A DNA stretch of 64,000 nucleotides from Nectonema munidae (taxonomy: Eukaryota > Nematomorpha > Nectonematoida > Nectonematidae), in contig JAUIRK010001021.1 of NCBI GenBank assembly GCA_030549495.1, positions 62,001 through 126,000 on the forward strand, written 5' to 3'. The translations under genes and the position numbers were made by a program. Positions 56,830 through 64,000 of the stretch are shown here, one piece after another. Position 1 is the first letter of the stretch; each line of letters begins with the position of its first letter. The notes under the pieces were generated by a model. The model saw only the letters and a list, made by a program, of their open reading frames with translations. It was not told the origin of the DNA and ran no database searches.

Positions 56830-57900
56830 GTGAATTGATCATTGTAATTTTAGATGATACGCTAAAAAGTTTCAAAGATTTTTTTATCCGCAACGGAAGA
56901 GTTTCTTTTCACAGTCAAAAATTTTTGAAAGACTCAATATCAGGTACTGCTTTCTAAAAAATTGGAAAATGATAGATCATTCCTGTGTACAGGATACATA
57001 CTTCTTTCTTAAAATTATGTAGCTCCTCTGAGGACTACTACGTTCACCTAATAAGAGCGAGGCCCTATGAGTTACTATCACATTTTTCCCTTGATCACGC
57101 ATTTTCATTTCAACCTGCTTACGGATATTTTCCTTCTGAATCCGCAACCCGGTTTTGAGGTTTGACATTTGAAGTGTCATTAGAATTTTTCTTATATAAT
57201 CATCTTCGATTTCTTGAATAAGCATTTCATAGAGGATTGCTCGGTTCGATAAATAAATAGTGTAACTAAATTAAAAAAATACGAAAGTCCAAAAATAAAC
57301 TAATTTTGATTTTTTTTTGTATATAATTTCGAGCTGTAAATTTTACAAAAACTAACCGTATCGTGCCAGAGGTTTTGTTTGTAAATACCCTTCGAAATAT
57401 TTACTAATTTGTGGGGCCAATATTTTAAAATATTAATATAATACTATCCAAAAATGGGTTAAAAAATTGATGTACCATGGTCATTCAGTGCATTTATGAT
57501 TATTTTTTAAATCGTATTAATTGACAATTGTAAAACTCTGCAATAAAAATAAAGGTTTTATCGATTAATATATATTGAGAAGGCTTTCAATATGAAATTT
57601 CAAATAATGTATTTTTGAGAAATTTCCAGCAGCCATTGCATGATATAATAAAGAAATTGTGAATATTTCTATTGCGAAAGTGTTTCCCAAATCTTTTGAA
57701 TAGATTCCCCATTCACGGTGTTTTAGATTGTAAATTCTATAAAATAAAATCCTACTTTAGGCATTCCTTATCGTAAGGTGCCTGAGTATGAAAACTTATT
57801 TTGGAAATGAAATCAACATAGTAGATATAGTGTAAGCAATCACATGTTTTTAGAGACAATTTTAAGGAATCAATCTTTATAATTAAAAATGTTAAAAATT
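56830..57900 (-). mobile_element. TTAA-family relic, copy F
   Basis: 56840-56940 (GTAATTTTAGATGATACGCT ... CTTTTCACAGTCAAAAATTT) matches the core of copy B near 51778-51860. 57770-57870 (GAAATGAAATCAACATAGTA) matches an X unit. The order and orientation agree with B. The termini are lost and the middle is hard to align. Confidence 0.45.
56977..57239 (-). other. Unassigned minus-strand open frame
   Basis: The frame reads RAILYEMLIQEIEDDYIRKI then MTLQMSNLKTGLRIQKENIR and KQVEMKMRDQGKNVIVTHRA. It is charged and helix-like, unlike the low-complexity frames around it, so it could be an old exon or part of a transposon protein. I do not recognise it, and clear splice sites are not evident. It lies within the region of relic F. 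Confidence 0.25.
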
Positions 57901-58249
57901 TCAATTGATTTCTCTAACAAGGGTAAAAAAGCAACCAAAATTGCATCTTTCCTATTTTTTATTTATATGTATAGTTAAAAAGAGGTCAATGATCATTTTA
58001 GTGAGAATATCGTTTATAATGCTTTGGGACAAATTTTCACAATTAAAATCCTTGCATTATGACATAAAATTTTTGAAGTTTAGAATAGTTTAGAATAGTT
58101 CTAGTCGATGAACAAAGTACCATTATTAATGTAAAAAAAATAAGCACGTTTTTCTTTTTATGCTTTTTCCTTTCTTGGAAAAAGTCTACACATTCATCTT
58201 TCGACAAAAATGCACTCAATGATTTGATAAAGACGCATTTAAAACCATT

Positions 58250-58255
58250 TTTATT
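58250..58255 (-). terminator. AATAAA polyadenylation signal of EFL1
   Basis: On the minus strand AATAAA lies 47 bases downstream of the EFL1 stop codon, in TATACATGGAATAAAAATGG. Confidence 0.6.
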
Positions 58256-58301
58256 CCATGTATACTTAAAAAATACATAGGAGCAATCGTTTGCGTAATC
58301 C

Positions 58302-61059
58302 TCATTTATTTTTTCCTAAAGTTCTTTGTTTTTCTGCACACTCAACGATCTTCTTTTCAACGTGCAATCCTTTTCGCTGTCTAATTTTGTTCATGTATGC
58401 TTTTGCTTTATTCTCATAATCGCTCTTTTCACCGTAATGAGTTATTTCTTCCGTGGTGTAAGGAACCCAAAAGGGATCTTCATCCAGAATCTGTGCAAAG
58501 TATTTCAATCAATGACGATAATAAACTAAAATAAAATTTTCATACTTTCCAGTGTGTGAACACGAGCTGAGGCAAAGCAAAGCCGGACGTTTTAACGAGA
58601 ATCTCTTGTGAAAGCCCTAATGACTCAATCACCGGTATGGTTGCTTTTACATTGAAAATCGTTGTTCCATCTTGAAGCTCTTCCTTGATGACCTCTCCAC
58701 ATCTTTTGCCAATTATTGCGTAAATCTTACCTATTTAAATTTCAAAAATATTAAGAGATATGCTTGAGAAATTTTTTTTTATATTTCTTGAACTTCCTCT
58801 TTATGTACGTTGAAATAATGTTATACCTCGGAATGAAGCGTATTAAAAGAATATGCGAAAATAAGAAACAGACCTTTAGCTTCTTTAGATAAAATGTACT
58901 AATGCTACAGATAAAAAATAATGACATTGAATTTTTTTTAGAAATGGGATGAAAAATTAATAGCCTAGTAATTAATCAACATTACGCACCCCAAATTTTT
59001 GAAGACGATTTACTTAAATTCTATTTCAGATCTTGACAGAATTCTAGTGATGAATAAAGTTCTCTAGATGCCTGAGTTTCTTACGACAAAGTTTTTAGTT
59101 GGAATCAAAATAGCTAACTATAAAATAAGTTCAAATTAGGGAATCTTCGAATTAAGAATCTTCGATTTAGACACAAAATTTTACATGTTAAAAGATAGGA
59201 AATGAATGGAACTATTTAATATCTCGTACTGTACAGTAAAACATGCTTTAACACCAGCCACAATTGAACAATGACTCATCTCTAACGACCAGTTTCTATT
59301 TCTATCTATTAACCCAAATTGAGCTTCTTGATTAAGGCGCCACCTCTGTACAAAGACCATGTTTTATGGTCACTTGAGTAGTCTCTTAAAACAAGTGTGA
59401 GTGTATACTCTAGCATAAATATCATTTTAATATTTCACAAAAATCGGTCAAGCGGTGTTCAACAAAAGGAAAATAGGCGGAGAAAGAACAAATATTAAAG
59501 AGATTTGCTAACACATTGAAGAAATGAAAATCGCCTATTTTAATAGCAGGCAATTAAATTTAAAAAGGAATCAGAAGATTAGACTTCCTTTGAACTTCGG
59601 GTGCTCAGCGGGCTAAGAACTCATTTTGCCATCGCTCTCAGCAAAAAGAATAAGGAAAATAGATATAGTGAGTGATGATGAAGCATTTTACCTAAAGATT
59701 GTGAGTGCACTTGGATATTGCAGGTATACATAGCAAGAACGAGGCGCACAGAATGAGAGGCAAGACCTTGGATGCACGCATTTTTCACTGACAACATCAA
59801 TAAACTTGGCAGAGAAGATTTGTTGGCATAAAAAAGTGATTGTGCAGAATTCAGGGAAAGAGGAGAAGTGATGTAGGAGCTATTTTTTGCGCTGACGTTA
59901 CTAATTGCTGCAGAAGAATCGCTATTCGTATCACATTGAATGTTAGGAGTCTGTGGCGCGTTTTTTCCGTGTTCTTGTAGAGTGGGTGAGAACTGGTTAT
60001 TTAGATTTACTTCATTTTCGCATCTATTCTGAATATTTTTAACGATGAAGCAAACACTCCTGAGCGGTTCCTCGCTCAAAGGCCCAGCTTTTACTGCCAA
60101 CTCAAAGCCTGAAACTACGGAGGAATCGAGGTATCTGGAAAAGTATGCAGAATCAGCATTCATCTTATCCTCATCTAAAGGAATGTCGAGAAATGAGTGT
60201 CGTTTGTACCAGTCAATCTCATTCACAAGCACATTCGCGCCCACACCTTTAGGTCCGAAAGCCCAAATTTTATCGATAAATTTAGAATCATTAAATAAGC
60301 TAACGCTTTGACAAGAAGACTCCGATGATAACAAACGATTCAATTCATCTTTAAACTTCTTCACACTTTCATACACATTTTTACTCAACTCTCCATTACT
60401 TCTTGCTTTGACTTCAGCAATGAAATTCTAAATATAATTTTATCAAATGTCATCATAAATGAAATATATACTAATTGAAATTGATTATATATGAGCTTCA
60501 TAATAATGATTTGTTGATTATTTTTGATAGATATTGATAAACTGAACCAAAAAGGACAAGTTACAAATAATAATAAAAAATATGATTGAGCCATTCGAAA
60601 AATTAAGTAAATTGCAACAAGAATTCGTTATAAATAAAAAGTACTTTTATGACAAGATAATACTCTTCAATCAACTCTGCGATCACAGCTGGAAGAGGAA
60701 TACATTTCATTGTAATGATCAGGTTGGAGTTGTTTGAATGATACTCTATGAAACCATCTTCCAGGTTAATGATCCTAATAGCATCCGAAATCATTTTATC
60801 TTCAATGCGTGTCTTGCTTTCAACAATCGTTTCACGAAAGGGAACGATTGGCGCAGAAACCTTAAATGGGAAGGTTAAACTTTTGAATATTAAAAGAAAG
60901 AGCACTTTACTATGAATTGCAGGTTGGAAGTATAAATTTCTTTGAGATCAGTCAAGCAATGTTGTAGGTGTAATTCACCAGCTCCAGACAAGACAATTTC
61001 GCCATTTTCTTCAATCTTAAATTTTGCACAAGTGTCGGCAATCGTTAACAACTCCAAGC
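58302..61059 (-). CDS. EFL1: EFL1 (elongation factor-like GTPase 1), last five exons
   Basis: EFL1 (EFTUD1, yeast Ria1) is an EF-2-like cytosolic GTPase that works with SBDS to release eIF6 from pre-60S ribosomal subunits. Exons, 5' to 3' on the minus strand, are 61059-60911, 60860-60645, 60427-59692, 58730-58546 and 58490-58302. All junctions are GT-AG and in phase, giving about 490 residues. Hallmarks: [17 protein letters not shown] and [14 protein letters not shown] (EF-G domain III-IV region), [66 protein letters not shown], and the EFL1-specific end [12 protein letters not shown]...[24 protein letters not shown] Ser/Asn-rich low-complexity insert lies in the large exon after VCFIVKNIQ. 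The N-terminal GTPase exons are not in the 2.9 kb upstream, so they lie beyond the window. Exons look intact. Confidence 0.95.
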
Positions 61060-64000
61060 CTTAGTGTATAAACTTCTGTGCTACACTACATCAATCATTG
61101 CTATATAACTTTACTCAGTGATCACCAACCTTCCTTTTATGTGGGGCTCAAATTTGTTATAGAATATTGTAATGCAAGAACGTAAACACAAAAAAAAATT
61201 TATTTTTTCATATCTTAGTTTTAGAGGGGTCAAGTTATCACATAAATTTGCCTAAAATTAAATCATCTCAAATATTGATTTTTAATTTATAAATGTATTT
61301 TCAAGCATTGATACTTTAATTTTGTTCTCTCAGGCACGACTGTTAAGTATATTTTGAATAAAGCTCAATTTGTTTTTACTAAATTTCCGGGAACAACAAA
61401 ATTAAAGTATCAATGTAATGTATTCATACCTATCAACTCTCCCGGTAATACCCGGAGACTCCCGGTTTTTGTTGCTTTCTCTCAGCTTCCAGTTATTATC
61501 TCGCGATTTTTAAAAATTCTATAATTTAAATTAAAAAAATTTTTAAAAATTTGTTTAATCACATATCATTTTTAAATATGAAAAATTGTTTATATTTATT
61601 AAAGCAGTATAAAAAGCATTTTAGCCATGAAGACACATAACCCGAAAGTAAAAATATTTGTTATAATTGAAGATCGGATGACGAATTATTCAATTTGCCA
61701 AGGAAAGCAACCAAAACATATAACAATGCAGAAAAATTTATCATTTGGTGTATATCTTGGTTTTTGTTTAACTAAGTACTTTATTGTGTTAACTAGTAAA
61801 TCTGTATTTTGCAGTGTTTTTTTTACTAAGATTTTTTACTTTTTTACAAAAATTACAGAGAAATTAATTGTCGATTACATTTAACAAAATGCATTTGATT
61901 AAATAGAATTATGCAGATTAATTCAGTTCTTCCTGTTCTAGGCAAAATGTCCCTGTTTTTTCAAAAAAATCTAGAATTTACAAGTTTCAATAATTTTAGG
62001 TTGGCAGGTATGTATATGCGCCATTTGTCAACTTTTTGACCACCCCCCCGTCCGTCTTGGTTGACGTCAATTGTGAAATTTTTTGTTGACGATTAGAAAC
62101 TAGTTTTTCATTTTCAGAACCTTTTTTAGTGATACCAAAGTTCAGCTATTCAAATTAATCACATATTTTTTGGTAAAAATTAAGTTCCATCAATTCTCAG
62201 CAGAGCTTAGCCTCATGTTTTGACTTTAATTAACCTACTGGCTCTCACAATTTGAAGTTTTCATATTTTATTTTCGAATTTTTACTTTTAACATAACTTA
62301 ATACACCAAACATTTTGCAAAAATGAAAATTTGTTGTTTTTAAATGAGAGAAAAATAAAGTTATAAATCGTTACAATTTTATATCAATGAATATTCTCAA
62401 ACTCGCGTTAAAAATTTTTTACAACAAAGGTCACTTTAAATCTTTATCAGTACGTTTGTTACATTTTGTAACATTTAAAAATAATTTTTTCAAGTCTAGA
62501 AATTTTTTAACACTGTACATAATTAATTAAATCATTTTTTTACGAAAATTTGTTGATTATTATAATAAAAATATAATATCGAAACAAAATGTTTCAGTTG
62601 TTAAAAATGTACTTGATCTATTTATGACAGTAGTCAGAATTTTATTTGTAGACAGAAATAGTAAAAAAAACACTTAAATAATTTTGTGAAAAGTGATTAA
62701 ACTAGAGTTTTTTGTATACCTTACAAAATGTAAAAAATATAAGCGTTACCAAATCACCTTATAAGGGTTAGCTACTTCAACGTTGGCTTATGCTGCTTAT
62801 AAACACTTGAAAATATCAAATAAAGTGCCGATAAACTATCTCATTTTTTATGCCTCCTATTATTTTGAAATTATTCTGAGAACAGACAGTTTCATCTTAA
62901 AATATTGAAAATTGCTTTATTAGTTTATTTTGTCTCCTTTCTCTCTTATGTTAGTTATGTAGCTAATTTTTCAAGAGTTATTATAAAAGGCAAATCATTG
63001 CAAAAGGTTAAAAGTTGATATTTTACTTTTTGTAGATCTTTTTGTAAAACGTCCAAGTAATCATATCTGAATTTATCGTTTGACTTTTTTCTGTTTGTAT
63101 CATTTAACTATTTTATTTTGCTTCATAAAAAATTTATTATTACATTTTAATATTTTTTAACTTTGTATTTGAAAATTCTTTCTTTTTAGAAGCTGACTCC
63201 GGCAAAATTATAGTTTGACTAATTTGTGTTTGCTTGCACCAATTTAACTTTTGCACAATTTTATCTTTATTTTATACCCTTTCTTGAGAGTGTAACTAAC
63301 TTACACTTATTCTTATACACTAAAAAGAATGAAAAAATTCTAATACACAGTTTTCTAACTTTAGTTCTGTTTTACATTTTTGATAGAAATTACCTCAGAA
63401 AGGTTATGTAATTTGGATGTGTTTTTTTAATTTATTTTTCTCAATAAAACCATTTCATTTTTTAGGAAGAAGAAATGGAACAACTGAAAATGAATGATTT
63501 TTTTCATTCAATAATATTTCCAATTTTTTTTATTGTTAATTAATATCTTTACCCCTTTTCTACACATACTTTGGAGATTGTGCGCATCTATTTGAAGGGA
63601 GAAAGTTTGTTTATGTATGTTGCTATTTATAAGTTATCATTGATTGTTGACGTTAAACTTAAAAGGCTGCGGTTAAAGTTTACATTAAGCTTAATTAAGA
63701 ATGAAATAGAATAGAATAGACAAGAGAGGAGTAGGAATTCAGGAAAATGTGTTGTTCTTTTTGGAAGACGCTTGAAAGTCCCCCCCCCCCCCCATAATTT
63801 CAAGGATGTGGGCCCCTGATGTATAACATAAAGTTTATGTAATGTTGCCAATAAAAAATCATGTCTACGAGAGTTATAAATTGGGTTTGAGTTTATTTAA
63901 CAATTTTCGAACTTTTTACTTCTAAAGCATAACAATAGAAAATCTTTTCTAACTTTTCTTTTACATAAAAAACATTAAAAAGTAGGAAACCGAAATTGCG
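61060..64000. other. AT-rich stretch upstream of the visible EFL1 exons
   Basis: About 2.9 kb that is probably part of an EFL1 intron, because the next upstream exon must lie beyond it. No further EFL1 exon is recognised in it. A run of 14 C (about 63780-63793) and short unassigned frames (61627-61884, 63226-63411) occur. Confidence 0.45.

Noticed and set aside
63627-63851. 74-residue minus-strand frame as a gene or EFL1 exon
   Set aside because: It spans a C run and shows no similarity to EFL1 or any family I know.
1-64000. CRISPR array, retrovirus-like or Polinton-like element
   Set aside because: The tandem repeats have no unique spacers, and I saw no reverse transcriptase, integrase, capsid or long terminal repeat apart from a 100-bp LINE tail.

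Overview
This window looks like animal nuclear DNA, most likely arthropod. The evidence is AT-rich sequence with spliced genes and GT-AG introns as short as 50-55 bp. There is also a GH18 chitinase, a multi-copy transposase-like family that I know mainly from arthropods, a short (CCTAA)n tract at 22.68 kb, and many cut-and-paste transposon fossils. A crustacean such as a copepod would fit, but nothing here fixes the species.

Layout. 1-10521 is a minisatellite with a unit of about 31 bp, arranged in higher-order blocks and split by a 1.1 kb AT-rich stretch. 10526-16775 is a large element (copy A) bounded by TTAA, with a Tigger transposon (10919-13254) nested in it. 17-26 kb is a graveyard of piggyBac, MULE and Merlin transposase remnants. 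26.9-28.5 kb is a decayed relative of copy A, and a LINE 3' tail follows at 28.56 kb. 28784-41899 is a chitinase gene with eight visible exons. All eight join in phase, and the first coding exon is not identified. Its introns hold SINE-like pieces, a TTAA MITE, a pogo-type element containing a hAT fragment, and a hAT MITE with an 8-bp target duplication. 44.5-47.3 kb is another decayed and rearranged relative of copy A, carrying its own hAT MITE. 47979-54243 is a broken transposase-like gene split by copy B (49417-53881), the second well-kept TTAA element. 54.9-56.7 kb is a hAT fossil, followed by another TTAA-family relic. 58302-61059 on the minus strand holds the last five exons of EFL1, the GTPase that helps mature the 60S ribosomal subunit; the rest of that gene lies beyond the window.

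The two host genes (chitinase and EFL1) have unrelated jobs and show no functional link. The most distinctive structure is the TTAA element family. Each good copy has 10-bp terminal inverted repeats (CCCTATTAGT), a GC-rich quasi-palindrome near each end, and two unrelated tandem arrays, X and Y, both with a period of about 150 bp, flanking a unique core. At least five copies or pieces occur in this window. No intact transposase was found inside them, so they look non-autonomous, probably moved by a piggyBac-type transposase. Coordinates of repeats and decayed elements were read by eye and are approximate where stated.
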